The notes beneath the pieces were generated by a model. The model was not told the origin of the DNA. It did no database searches and was given only the letters and a program-made list of their open reading frames with translations. A program made the translations under genes and the position numbers. Below, in pieces: positions 34,812 to 43,337 of a stretch of 46,335 nt of DNA. Positions within the stretch are counted from its first letter, which is position 1, and every line of letters starts with the position of its first letter. The stretch is from Thermoguttaceae bacterium (GTDB lineage Bacteria > Planctomycetota > Planctomycetia > Pirellulales > Thermoguttaceae), in NCBI GenBank assembly GCA_025062105.1, contig JANXAQ010000129.1, positions 1 to 46,335 on the forward strand, in the 5' to 3' direction.

Positions 34812-36566
34812 CTACTCTGGTAGAGGTTGGTCTTTGGTTTCTGGAGCAAACGGCAACGTCAACAGACCCACTAGGAAGCATGCGCACATGGTAACGCCGG
34901 CATATCGCATCGGCTCCGGATAGCCTTTAAAGACCACGGCCGTCAGCACCCCCAGCACCGCAGGCCCCGGAACAGCCACAAACCGAGCGATGTTGTAGCA
35001 GAACGAAGTTCCCGTGCTCCGAAGCCGAGTGGGAAATAGCTCTGGAAAGTAAATCGCATATCCGCCGAACACCGATAGCTGTGCAAAACCCATCAGCGGC
35101 ACTAACACAAATAGGTGCCAGCGCTCCCGCATCAGTAAGAAGGCGGCTGCCGTGCTAAAAATAGCAAGCAGGAAGAAGATGGCAAACGTTGGCCGGCGCG
35201 GCAGCCGCTGAGTTACCCAACTAAAACTATATACCCCGAAAAATGCACCGATGTTGAAAAACATTAGATTGATACTCCGCCAGAAGCCTACATGGCCCAG
35301 GATCTGTTTGTAGCGGGCGTTGATATGCTCGGCATGTTCGGCTAGGAAGGTTTTTGGTTCTAGCCTGGCTTTGTCGGCGGCTTCCAGTCCCTGGCGGAGA
35401 TACATTTCCCGACGCTGACGCTGCTCTGGTGTTTGGCTCTGCCGATGCGGCATGAAGTGGTCCAAAATCGAGACAGGCGGATCAGCTGCGGGCTGGTCCA
35501 GGAGCTTCAAAACCGAGTCTCGATCCGGCAGCTTGTTTGCCTCCATCAGCGTGCGGACGGCCGCATACAAAAGCCGAGCATCCAGATCCTCCGTCGTCAA
35601 CCCCAAAATGGCCGTCTCTTTTGGCAACATCTCTTTCGATGGGGCTAAATCGGCATGTTGGATCAGCAGGGCGACGAATTGTTGATCTTTTTCTGCTTCA
35701 CCTTGGCGGCGGGCCTGTTCTTCAGCAGCTCGCAGAAACACCGTATGCGTCAGATCATTGGAAAAGACGCCAATGGCCCATAGACCAATCACCCCAGAAG
35801 CCGCCAAAAGCATCCCGCAGATCGTATTTCGCCGCCAACGCGGATCGCCAAAAAGTTCTCGGATAGAGCCGGCTTTCTTTTTGGCTTCTCCGCTGGCTAC
35901 GGCCTGCTTCCACCGCTCCGGCTCTTCAAGCCGAAGCATCACCACCACTGCCAATAGCGCTGGCAAAATCCCGACGGCAAAGACCCACCGCCAAGCACTG
36001 CCGGCAATCACCCCAACAGCCGCTAGATGTTCAAATAGCATAACAATCAGCGCCGCCGTAATATTGCCGAAGGCCGAAAATGCCTGAAGCATCCCCAGAG
36101 CAGGCGGACGGGCTTTGTCCGGGAGTGCCTCTGCCACCAACGAAACCCCTACGGCAAACTGCCCCCCGACGCCCAGTCCAGAAAGAAAACGATAAAGGAT
36201 AAAATCGTACACCGATACGGCGAAAGCCGTTAGCCCCGTAAAGACCGAATACGAAAGAATTGTAAAGACCATCGTCTTGGCCCGGCCGATCCGATCCCCC
36301 AAAATCCCGAAGAATATCCCCCCGGTTGCCCAACCCAAAAGCAAAAACGAGGTAGAGTAGGTGGCCCAGGCGTCCACCCGGGGATCACTCGGATCCGTAG
36401 CCAATAGCTCGATCATCGCTGGCTTCCGGTTGGCGTTGAAAAGCTGCTGATCCAAACAGTCAAACGTCCAACCCAACGTACAGACAATAAACACAAACCA
36501 ATGATACCGATTGAGCATCCGATACCACGGGAGTTGATTTTGGCTCAGCGTAATCGGTTGGCTCAT
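34812..36566 (-). CDS. MFS transporter with a long central loop
   Basis: A 584-residue major facilitator permease. The ATG at 36566 has AAAGGAG eight bases upstream; the frame extends to a TTG at 36590 but that is not needed. Helix 1 holds GWTFDCLDQQLF, typical of proton-coupled metabolite symporters of the sialate/aromatic-acid/phthalate type, and the motif ILGDRIGRAKTM follows helix 2. Helices 1-6 fill about 20-270. A hydrophilic, mostly helical insert of about 150 residues (275-423, LRAAEEQARRQGEAEKDQ onward) replaces the usual cytoplasmic loop, and helices 7-12 complete the protein. The substrate cannot be named; an organic acid or sugar acid is plausible. The start faces the YhaM-like gene across a 309-base divergent gap. 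Confidence 0.9.
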   Translation of the reverse strand: MSQPITLSQNQLPWYRMLNRYHWFVFIVCTLGWTFDCLDQQLFNANRKPAMIELLATDPSDPRVDAWATYSTSFLLLGWATGGIFFGILGDRIGRAKTMVFTILSYSVFTGLTAFAVSVYDFILYRFLSGLGVGGQFAVGVSLVAEALPDKARPPALGMLQAFSAFGNITAALIVMLFEHLAAVGVIAGSAWRWVFAVGILPALLAVVVMLRLEEPERWKQAVASGEAKKKAGSIRELFGDPRWRRNTICGMLLAASGVIGLWAIGVFSNDLTHTVFLRAAEEQARRQGEAEKDQQFVALLIQHADLAPSKEMLPKETAILGLTTEDLDARLLYAAVRTLMEANKLPDRDSVLKLLDQPAADPPVSILDHFMPHRQSQTPEQRQRREMYLRQGLEAADKARLEPKTFLAEHAEHINARYKQILGHVGFWRSINLMFFNIGAFFGVYSFSWVTQRLPRRPTFAIFFLLAIFSTAAAFLLMRERWHLFVLVPLMGFAQLSVFGGYAIYFPELFPTRLRSTGTSFCYNIARFVAVPGPAVLGVLTAVVFKGYPEPMRYAGVTMCACFLVGLLTLPFAPETKDQPLPE

Positions 36567-36875
36567 CCGCAGGCTCCTTTGCCGGTCCAAAACATGCCCC
36601 GAACCTCTTTCACCCTCCTAACAGGAACCCGTATTATGTCCCACCAGCCTGTTGCTGACAATCCCTAGCCAACGGGTTTGAACCATCCTATCACCAAGGC
36701 GGTTTTTTTCTTCCCAATTGCCGTTTTCCAAGGTGCTTGTCAGCTCCGAAAGGCCTCTGTAGAATCAATCGGGCTGGCCAGTCCGGCACAGCCACATAGC
36801 CCCCTAGGGTAGCTCCATCCGAAACGGCGCCGAGCAATTGTGGGAAAAGGTTACCCCCCTTGAAAGGCTCCTGTT
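36567..36875. other. Divergent promoter region
   Basis: Gap between the MFS start (minus) and the exoribonuclease start (plus). I see no gene, no repeat copy and no convincing stem-loop. Promoters for both genes must be here but I cannot place them confidently. Confidence 0.5.
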
Positions 36876-37880
36876 ATGGGGCGGCGATATGTCAATCAAC
36901 TCGGTCCGCAGGAAAAGGTCAATGAAATCTTCCGAGTCGTGCGTAAGCAAATGCGAACCAACCGGAACGGCACCCTTTATCTGCAAGTGGACCTAACGGA
37001 TCGGACCGGCACGATCACAGCCCTGCGCTGGAACGTTACCCCGGAAGACGCCCAGGCCTTCCAGCCGGGCGATTATGTCTGGGTGGAAGGAACCACCCAG
37101 GTTTATCATGGCGGCCTGCAGCTTATTGCCAAGCGGTTCAGCCGGGTACCGCCGGATCAAATAGATGAACGAGAATTTGTGCGGCTTACGGCGGCCGATC
37201 TGCAGCGATTGCTAAACCGGCTGCTCGAATTGGTGCGCAGTTGGACCGATCCGGCGCTGCGCAGTTTAGCGGAGTGCTTCTTAGCCGATCAAGCGTTCAT
37301 GGAGCGGTTTCGGCAGGCACCGGCCGGGGTAAAATACCACCATGCCTATCCCGGCGGCCTTTTGGAACATACCGTACAGGTAATGGAATCGGCAGCGGCG
37401 GTGGCCAATTGTTACCCACAAATCGATCGCAATCTGTTGGTGGCCGGCGCCTTCTTCCACGATCTGGGCAAAGTCGAAGAACTTGCCACCGAAGGCCAAG
37501 TCGGTTATACCGACGAAGGCCAACTGGTTGGGCATCTGGTCCTGGGAATCCGCCTCCTGGAACAAAAACTGCCCGAAGCCGAACAGCTCCTGGGCGAACC
37601 ATTCCCTCAGGAAACCCTGCTTCGGTTAAAACACATGATCGTCAGCCATCACGGTCATTATGAGTTTGGTAGTCCCAAATTGCCGATGACCCTGGAGGCC
37701 CTGGCTCTGTATTGCCTGGATTATCTGGACGCCCAGGTGTTCTTTTTCCAACAACACTTGGCCGAGGACCGAACCCCCGACCCCCGGTGGACCGGCTATT
37801 TTACCCAAATCGGCCGTAAACTCTTCAAAGGCCTCAGCGGCCAGACAGCCGACGACCTTTCCCCCAGCCTGGAGGAATAA
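36876..37880 (+). CDS. YhaM-type 3'-5' exoribonuclease (OB fold plus HD domain)
   Basis: A 334-residue cytoplasmic nuclease. Residues of about 15-95 form an OB-type nucleic-acid-binding fold (GTLYLQVDLTDRTGTITA, then WVEGTTQVY). The HD domain follows: HHAYPGGLLEHT with H155, H156 and H165, FFHDLGK with H195 and D196, SHHGHYEFG, and a final D in CLDYLDA. This is the residue set of YhaM/CBF1, which degrade RNA and sometimes single-stranded DNA from the 3' end with a divalent metal. Length and domain order fit the family. The ATG has AAAGG nine bases upstream. It appears monocistronic, with a REPIN-like structure 30 bases after the stop. Confidence 0.92.
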   Translation: MGRRYVNQLGPQEKVNEIFRVVRKQMRTNRNGTLYLQVDLTDRTGTITALRWNVTPEDAQAFQPGDYVWVEGTTQVYHGGLQLIAKRFSRVPPDQIDEREFVRLTAADLQRLLNRLLELVRSWTDPALRSLAECFLADQAFMERFRQAPAGVKYHHAYPGGLLEHTVQVMESAAAVANCYPQIDRNLLVAGAFFHDLGKVEELATEGQVGYTDEGQLVGHLVLGIRLLEQKLPEAEQLLGEPFPQETLLRLKHMIVSHHGHYEFGSPKLPMTLEALALYCLDYLDAQVFFFQQHLAEDRTPDPRWTGYFTQIGRKLFKGLSGQTADDLSPSLEE

Positions 37881-37910
37881 AAAACAGCACTGCTTCTATG
37901 AATCGCATAC

Positions 37911-37987
37911 CTGTCATCCCTGCGAAAGCGGGGAGCCAGGTTTTACCCTATTCCTTTTTGGTCTCCCGCTTGCAGGAGAATGGCAAT
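37911..37987. repeat. REPIN-like inverted pair of palindromes
   Basis: A first unit, TGTCATCCCTGCGAAAGCGG and onward (37911-37940), is followed after a short AT-rich spacer by an inverted relative ending GCAGGAGAATGGCAAT (37957-37987). Each resembles the widespread TGTCATTCCCGC-type intergenic repeat; another unit lies at 45127-45156. No REP-associated tyrosine transposase is in the window. Confidence 0.7.
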
Positions 37988-38107
37988 CAAGGTCATCATT
38001 TTACCTGCTTATAAATAGTTACATATTTTCATGTGACCAAAGTGTTTCCAATAACATAGAACCATTCTTTTTGGGTTTGCACCGAAGCTTCTAAGGGTCA
38101 GTAACCG

Positions 38108-39781
38108 ATGCCGCGCAGTGGAATGCATCTATTTTTAGAGCTATTGAGGGAGTATGGGGTGCGGTATCTGTTCGGCAATCCGGGCACGACGGAATTGCCG
38201 CTTTATGATGCTCTGGCCGCTTATCGCCAGATTCAATTGATCTTGGCCTTGCAGGAGGTGCCGGCCGTAGCGATTGCCGACGGCTATGCCCAGGCATCCC
38301 GGCAGGTAGGCGTGGTGAATGTGCATATCTGCTGCGGCCTGGGCAACGCCATGGGAATGCTTTATAACGCCTATCGGGCTGGTACGCCGCTGTTGCTAAC
38401 GGCTGGCCAACAAGACCAGCGTATGATGCTCGAAGAACCGATCCTCTGGGGCGAAATGGTGGAAGTGGTTCGGCCGTGGACGAAATGGGCCTATGAAGTT
38501 CGCCGGGTGGAGGACTTGCCCACAGCGGTTCGCCGGGCGATCCAGACGGCCCTGATGCCGCCGACCGGGCCGGTGTTCTTGTCGTTGCCTTTGGACGTAC
38601 AAATGGCCTGTGCGGAGGCAGTTCCCGTCCGGGTAGCTCCGCTCCCGGACGTGCATGTCCGACCGCCGGTAGAAGCCCTCCAACGTGCCGCCCAGCTATT
38701 GGCCTCTGCCCAGCAGCCGGGCATTCTAGTCGGAAGCCGAGTCTGTGAAGCCGATGCCATCCAGGAATTGGTTACTGTGGCTGAGCTGCTGGGAGCACCA
38801 GTCTTTCACGAAGCCACTACCTCCCATGGCCGGAGTAGTTTTCCATCGGATCATCCGCTAGCGGGTCCGCCGCTTCCGTTCTGGTCGCCGGAGGTACGGG
38901 AATTTTTGACGCCGTTTGACATACTGCTGGTGGTAGGCATGAAGCTATTCCAACAATATATCTATCACGAGCCCTCACCATTGCCAGCCCATGTTCGAGT
39001 GGTTCAGATGGACGAAAACCCCTGGGAACTAAACAAAAACTACCCTGTGGAAGTAGGGCTTGTCGGGCATCCGAAACCGGCCTTGGCTGAGCTAGCCCGG
39101 CTGTTGGATCGCCTGTTGCAAGGAGATCGGGCGGCATTGGCCGACAAACGACGATCCCAATGGACTACCCATTTCCGCCGCCAACGGGAAGAACTCCGAC
39201 AACAGGCCCAGGAACAAAAAGAGCTCCGGCCAATTCGGGCACAGGTACTGATGGACACCATTGGGCAGGTACTGCCAGCTAATGCCGCCGTCGTGGAAGA
39301 ATCCCCGACTACCACCATGGGCAGTTACCTGGAACGGATCGGGGCGATGAAGGACCCGACCGGCTATTTTGCGCAGCGTGGCTGGGCACTGGGCTGGGGG
39401 TTGAACTGCGCCATCGGAGTCCGGCTGGCTTGGCCGGATCGCCCCGTGCTTGCCATCATCGGCGACGGATCAGCTATGTACGGATTTCAAGGTCTCTGGA
39501 CAGCGGCCCGATACCAGATTCCAGTTACCTTCCTGATTACCAACAATCAAGAGTACAAAATCCTGAAGAATTGCGCCCGGGTACTTCGGTTGCCGGAGGC
39601 AATGGCCGGCAGCTACGAAGGCTTGGATCTGGATCGGCCTGTGATTGACTTTGTGGGATTGGCACGTTCGTTAGGGGTGCCTGCATGCCGGGTAACCGAA
39701 CCGGACGCCCTGGCCGACTGGCTCCGCTGGGGCCTTAGTGCCAATTGCCCCCTACTGATCGAAGTACCTGTGGCAAGCTAA
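38108..39781 (+). CDS. Benzoylformate-decarboxylase-like ThDP enzyme
   Basis: A 557-residue thiamine-diphosphate enzyme of the acetolactate synthase/pyruvate decarboxylase superfamily. The N-terminal domain opens FGNPGTTELP, close to benzoylformate decarboxylase, E50 in LQEVPA is the cofactor-activating glutamate, and H73 in NVHICCGLGN matches the active-site histidine of that enzyme; the H of QQYIYHEPSP may be the second. The C-terminal ThDP/Mg motif is GDGSAMYGFQGLWTAARYQI then NNQEY. It probably decarboxylates an aromatic or other 2-keto acid to the aldehyde. No mandelate or aromatic pathway genes are adjacent, so the substrate is open. The ATG has AAGGG about ten bases upstream. The TAA stop lies inside the sequence flanking A7, which begins two bases later. 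Confidence 0.9.
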   Translation: MPRSGMHLFLELLREYGVRYLFGNPGTTELPLYDALAAYRQIQLILALQEVPAVAIADGYAQASRQVGVVNVHICCGLGNAMGMLYNAYRAGTPLLLTAGQQDQRMMLEEPILWGEMVEVVRPWTKWAYEVRRVEDLPTAVRRAIQTALMPPTGPVFLSLPLDVQMACAEAVPVRVAPLPDVHVRPPVEALQRAAQLLASAQQPGILVGSRVCEADAIQELVTVAELLGAPVFHEATTSHGRSSFPSDHPLAGPPLPFWSPEVREFLTPFDILLVVGMKLFQQYIYHEPSPLPAHVRVVQMDENPWELNKNYPVEVGLVGHPKPALAELARLLDRLLQGDRAALADKRRSQWTTHFRRQREELRQQAQEQKELRPIRAQVLMDTIGQVLPANAAVVEESPTTTMGSYLERIGAMKDPTGYFAQRGWALGWGLNCAIGVRLAWPDRPVLAIIGDGSAMYGFQGLWTAARYQIPVTFLITNNQEYKILKNCARVLRLPEAMAGSYEGLDLDRPVIDFVGLARSLGVPACRVTEPDALADWLRWGLSANCPLLIEVPVAS

Positions 39782-39782
39782 G

Positions 39783-39929
39783 CTCGACTTTTGCCAATTT
39801 CTGGACTATAGGCTCCGTTGGGTGTTCTAAGCGTTTGAAAATCTTGGAGTTAGGAAATTTACTGAACAAAAAATCCCGAAAACATAAGCCATGAAATAAA
39901 AGGACTTGCAAAAAATGACAAAAGTCGAG
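39783..39929 (-). repeat. MITE-like element, family A, copy A7
   Basis: The ends CTCGACTTTTGCCAATTT and AAATGACAAAAGTCGAG are inverted. The flanks are CTAAG and CTCAT, three of five matching. It begins directly after the stop codon of the ThDP enzyme, so the left flank includes that TAA. Confidence 0.85.
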
Positions 39930-39934
39930 CTCAT

Positions 39935-40090
39935 AGGCTGTCCTGAAATTAGGATTTGGGCGGTTTCCCATGGGTTTTGGCCGACCGGCTTCTCCCCTGG
40001 ACACCCCTTAAAAACAGGGATTTTGGGAATTCTGGAGCATTTAGGAAGGAAACCGCCTTTCATCATAGAAAATGCTTTTAAGCACCGCCT
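39935..40090 (-). repeat. MITE-like element, family C, copy C2
   Basis: The 156-base counterpart of C1, inverted. It starts AGGCTGTCCTGAAATT and ends AAGCACCGCCT. By eye roughly 80 percent of positions match C1. It is separated from A7 by five bases. Confidence 0.85.
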
Positions 40091-40150
40091 TTAAGACTTG
40101 CCTAGCGATTCTCTCCTTCCCCCCGGCCACCGAATTTTGCTTGGAGTGAA

Positions 40151-40381
40151 TCAGTCAGCGTTTTTGGCAGAGGTGGCTGGCTGTTGGCTGGAGCGGGCCG
40201 GTTCCTGAGAACGGACCGGTTCCTGAGAAGCAGGCGGCGACGGCTCTTCTTCCCGAAGCCCTTTCTTAAACTCGGTAATTCCCTGCCCCAACGAGCGCAT
40301 AACCGACGGAAGCCGATTGCCAAACAATATCAACGCCAAAATGCAGATGACGATTAACTCAGTAGTGCCGATCCCAAACAT
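40151..40381 (-). CDS. tatA: TatA/E-family twin-arginine translocase subunit
   Basis: A 76-residue protein with the TatA plan. MFGIGTTELIVICILALILF forms a short N-terminal membrane helix, followed by the FGNRLPSVMR hinge with the conserved F-G and L-P, then an amphipathic helix (SLGQGITEFKKGL) and a polar Ser/Pro/Gln tail. TatA oligomers form the passage for folded proteins across the cytoplasmic membrane with TatC. Length is normal. TatB-type function cannot be excluded, but the short tail favours TatA/E. The ATG has AAAGGG about nine bases upstream. It lies 87 bases downstream of the MMPL exporter on the same strand and may share its transcript. No tatC is in the window. Confidence 0.93.
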   Translation of the reverse strand: MFGIGTTELIVICILALILFGNRLPSVMRSLGQGITEFKKGLREEEPSPPASQEPVRSQEPARSSQQPATSAKNAD

Positions 40382-40468
40382 GACAGGGCCCTTTGTAAAA
40401 TAGCCGGGATTCCGCGAAACCTGCCCTATTCTACGGAACTAGGAGAGAATAGGTTTCGCAATCTATAG

Positions 40469-42982
40469 TTATTCTACCCCCATCGAGGCGGGAAAAGGTA
40501 AGGAGCTCTGGGGATCGGGCAGGGATTTTTTCAGAAAATGGGGACTACCGAATGGAATTTCCTCACCTGTGGGGCATGCGAAACCCCCAACTGGTTGGAT
40601 TGCCTCCTCTGCCAGTGTTTTTTCTTGGGTGGCGAGTGGGAAATGGGGTTTGGGTTGTTCAGTAAGTCGCTTATCTTTCTGATGTTTTCTTGCCTCCTTC
40701 TGGCCCCCTTTCCAGAAGAAATGGGCCAGCGGACTGGCTAACAGCGCCGGCAAAAATACCAAGTTGCTAAACGACGAAGCAGTGAGCATGGCAAACATTA
40801 AAATGCCAAACCGTTTTGTCGGCGTAAATGAGCTTAAGGCAAAGGCCGATAGCCCTAGACCAATGACCCCCCAACTCTGATAGATCGCCCGGGCGCAGTC
40901 TTCGTAGGCGAACATGATGGCCTGGCGGCGATTCATGCCCCGCTGCTGGCCGTGCCGGCACCAGATCATAAAATGGATCGCATCATCCACGGTAACCCCA
41001 AAGGCCACGGCCGGTGTCATCACCGTACCGGTATCCACTACCACCCCTGCCAGCCCCATTGTACCAAAGACCACCGCAAGCGGAAACAAACACGGCAAGG
41101 CCAAAAGCAGCCCGGAAGTAAAACTCCGCATCAAAAAGACCATCGCTACACAGATCAAAATCAAATCCCCTACAAAACCCAAAATCAGATTATCCAAAAG
41201 GGAATGTTGGGCTTTATAGATGAGCGGCACCAAGCCGGTATAGACGGCCTCGATGCCTTCGATTCCCTGGGCCCGGTAGCCGTCCAGCACCTGTTCGACT
41301 TCCCGCCGAATATCGTTGATGAACACAGCGTAGTCTAGGTCGGTCAGGGCTTCCACACGGGCACTGATGCGCCAGAGATTCTGGGGGCCTTCGGATTGGA
41401 GAAAGTCGGCCAGTGCTTTTCGGCTCCGCTCAAGGCGGACATTCCAAGTACGGCGTTCGATAAGTCCGGGCTGCTCGGGCATCTGCCGGGCAAACGTGGA
41501 GGCGGCTAGTACACTGCCCACCTGGGGCAACTGGGCCACCTGACGCCGGACCGCTTCGACTAGTTGCAATTGGTCCAAGGTATCCAGACCGCTTTTAACA
41601 GGATCGACGCGCAACACCACTTCCATAGGTACCAACGGCCCTAGGTGTTTTTCCAACCAGGCATAATCCTGGATGATCCGGGCCTTTGGCGAAAAGAGCC
41701 GCATCAGCTTCACCGAGGTTTCCACCCGGCTGACGCCGTAGGCACCGACGGCCATCAGAAGCAAACAGGCACCTAACACCACAGGCCAACGCCGGATGAT
41801 CCACTGGCCGACTGCCTGCCACCGCTCGGATAGCAATGGGTCGTAGGCCTGAGCCGCCCTCGGCTCGGCAAACCTGCGAATAGGCATCCATTGGAGCATG
41901 GCCGGCATATAGGTACAAACGATCACAAATCCAATGGCCACCCCAATGGCTGAGTAAAGACCAAAAAGCCGGATGGGAACCAATTCGCTAATGTACATCG
42001 ATGCCAGACCGATCCCGGTGGTGGCCGTGGCCAAAAACAGCGGAAGCCAAGCTGCTTTTACCGCCCGGGTGGCTGCTCCGTCCAGCCCATATTGCCGAAC
42101 CGTATCCCGATAGTAATTGGCCAGGTGAATCGCACCGGAAACAGCCGCCACATACACCAGCGAAGGCATCGTCAGCAAAATGGCGTTCATGCGGGTGCCG
42201 GTAAGATAGACCGCCACCAAGCTACAGCCGGCCGTAAACAGCCCCGTAGTAAAGACCATATAGGTCAGGCCCCAATGACGCAGACACCACCAGGCCATTA
42301 GGACCCCTACCACCCCACAGACACCGGCTAGCCGGTACAACGACCGCTGCCCCTCCACATCAATGGCCACATTATCGACCGGCGGCCCGCCCATATGCAG
42401 ATCCGCTTCGGGGATGGCGCATTCCTGAGTGGCTACTTGCCGGATATGGTCCAACGCAGCATGAAGGAACTTTTGTTTACGCTTTCCGGCTGCCCATTCC
42501 GCATCCCATCGCTCCTGCCCAACCCGAGAAATCGTTAAAATCAAACAAGTTTGCTTACCGTCCGGCCCAATCAAAAAACCCCGAAGCCGGTTGAGGGCCT
42601 CTTCCGGTTCCAAACCTTGTTCCTGGATGAGCATCTGTAAGATGTCTTTGCCGGTCCGAACCGAAGAAAAAAATTCCGGTTCGGTAGGCCAAGGTTGATT
42701 TTCCGGCACCGGCGGAGGCTGCAATTTTTTGGCCATCAGACTCAGGGCAGGGCTATCCAGCGTGCAACCCTCCCAACTGACCATCACAAACGCATCACCC
42801 TCAAAATGCTTCTGATACCACTTGAAGACAGCCGTTTCTTCGTAAGCTTCCGGAAGCCAGGATTTCACGTCGTTGCAGGTACTTTGCAAGGACCGACGGG
42901 TACCGGCTAGCATCAGTGGCGCCAAAAAAGTAATCACCAATAGGATTTTGAAGCCATGTCGGCTAAAAAAGTCGTTATTCAT
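40469..42982 (-). CDS. MMPL/RND-family exporter
   Basis: An 837-residue inner-membrane transporter of the RND superfamily (MMPL/HAE3 type), which exports lipids or hydrophobic compounds using the proton gradient. The ATG at 42982 is preferred; an in-frame TTG at 43003 has no ribosome site. Helix 1 (FKILLVITFLAPLMLAG) precedes a large extracytoplasmic domain of about 190 residues, helices 2-6, helix 7 (VVLGACLLLMAVGAYGVS), a second extracytoplasmic domain and helices 8-12. Helix 10 has FGVTVDDAIHF with the expected proton-relay Asp pair, whereas the matching first-half helix reads AAVSGAIHLA and lacks it. A polar tail of about 75 residues ends the protein. The substrate is unknown; hopanoid or sterol-type lipids are plausible for the family. 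The tatA-like gene follows. Confidence 0.9.
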   Translation of the reverse strand: MNNDFFSRHGFKILLVITFLAPLMLAGTRRSLQSTCNDVKSWLPEAYEETAVFKWYQKHFEGDAFVMVSWEGCTLDSPALSLMAKKLQPPPVPENQPWPTEPEFFSSVRTGKDILQMLIQEQGLEPEEALNRLRGFLIGPDGKQTCLILTISRVGQERWDAEWAAGKRKQKFLHAALDHIRQVATQECAIPEADLHMGGPPVDNVAIDVEGQRSLYRLAGVCGVVGVLMAWWCLRHWGLTYMVFTTGLFTAGCSLVAVYLTGTRMNAILLTMPSLVYVAAVSGAIHLANYYRDTVRQYGLDGAATRAVKAAWLPLFLATATTGIGLASMYISELVPIRLFGLYSAIGVAIGFVIVCTYMPAMLQWMPIRRFAEPRAAQAYDPLLSERWQAVGQWIIRRWPVVLGACLLLMAVGAYGVSRVETSVKLMRLFSPKARIIQDYAWLEKHLGPLVPMEVVLRVDPVKSGLDTLDQLQLVEAVRRQVAQLPQVGSVLAASTFARQMPEQPGLIERRTWNVRLERSRKALADFLQSEGPQNLWRISARVEALTDLDYAVFINDIRREVEQVLDGYRAQGIEGIEAVYTGLVPLIYKAQHSLLDNLILGFVGDLILICVAMVFLMRSFTSGLLLALPCLFPLAVVFGTMGLAGVVVDTGTVMTPAVAFGVTVDDAIHFMIWCRHGQQRGMNRRQAIMFAYEDCARAIYQSWGVIGLGLSAFALSSFTPTKRFGILMFAMLTASSFSNLVFLPALLASPLAHFFWKGGQKEARKHQKDKRLTEQPKPHFPLATQEKTLAEEAIQPVGGFACPTGEEIPFGSPHFLKKSLPDPQSSLPFPASMGVE

Positions 42983-43337
42983 TGCTTTCCCAAACCAAAT
43001 CAATTGCTCGGGACTGCTCGCAGGCCAACAAAGGGTAAGAAGCCAAGGGCTTTCGGCAAACGGTCCACCATGAGGACAGAGGAGGTAACAGCAAACCTTC
43101 CCCCCAGAGTGGTGGGAGGGGAGCCAAGCTTTCCAGAAAATCTAGCCATTTTGACTATATCTACTAATTTGTTTATTTTCTCTACCTTGTCTGCATCCGC
43201 TCTTCGTGCGCCATAGAAACTTTTCGGATAAAAAAACCATCTAAATTCAAGAGGAGTTGACGGTTCCTATTGCACCTTGGGACCGGACAACGGCGGGCAG
43301 AAGGTGCAAACGGTGCAACCGATAAGGAGGCATTCCC
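42983..43337. other. Divergent region upstream of the ARPP-1 gene
   Basis: The MMPL exporter and the ARPP-1 gene are transcribed away from this gap. The middle (43140-43260) is AT-rich, with no gene. The leader structure at 43261-43321 is described separately. No family A, B or C copy is present. Confidence 0.5.
43261..43321 (+). promoter_or_regulatory. Stem-loop in the 5' leader of the ARPP-1 gene
   Basis: TTGCACCTT (43270-43278) pairs perfectly with AAGGTGCAA (43301-43309), and outer arms CGGTT and AACCG extend the stem across unequal internal loops. GGTGCAA also occurs twice in the right half. The structure ends just before the AAGGAGG ribosome site of the downstream gene, so it could affect translation or bind a regulator. 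No known riboswitch is recognised. Confidence 0.5.

Larger units (their letters stand above)
39782..40150. other. Gap between two converging genes, filled by A7 and C2
   Basis: A7 and C2 occupy 39783-40090. The last 60 bases, before the TatA-like stop, show nothing. Because the two genes converge, terminators for both would have to lie in or beside these elements. Confidence 0.6.
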
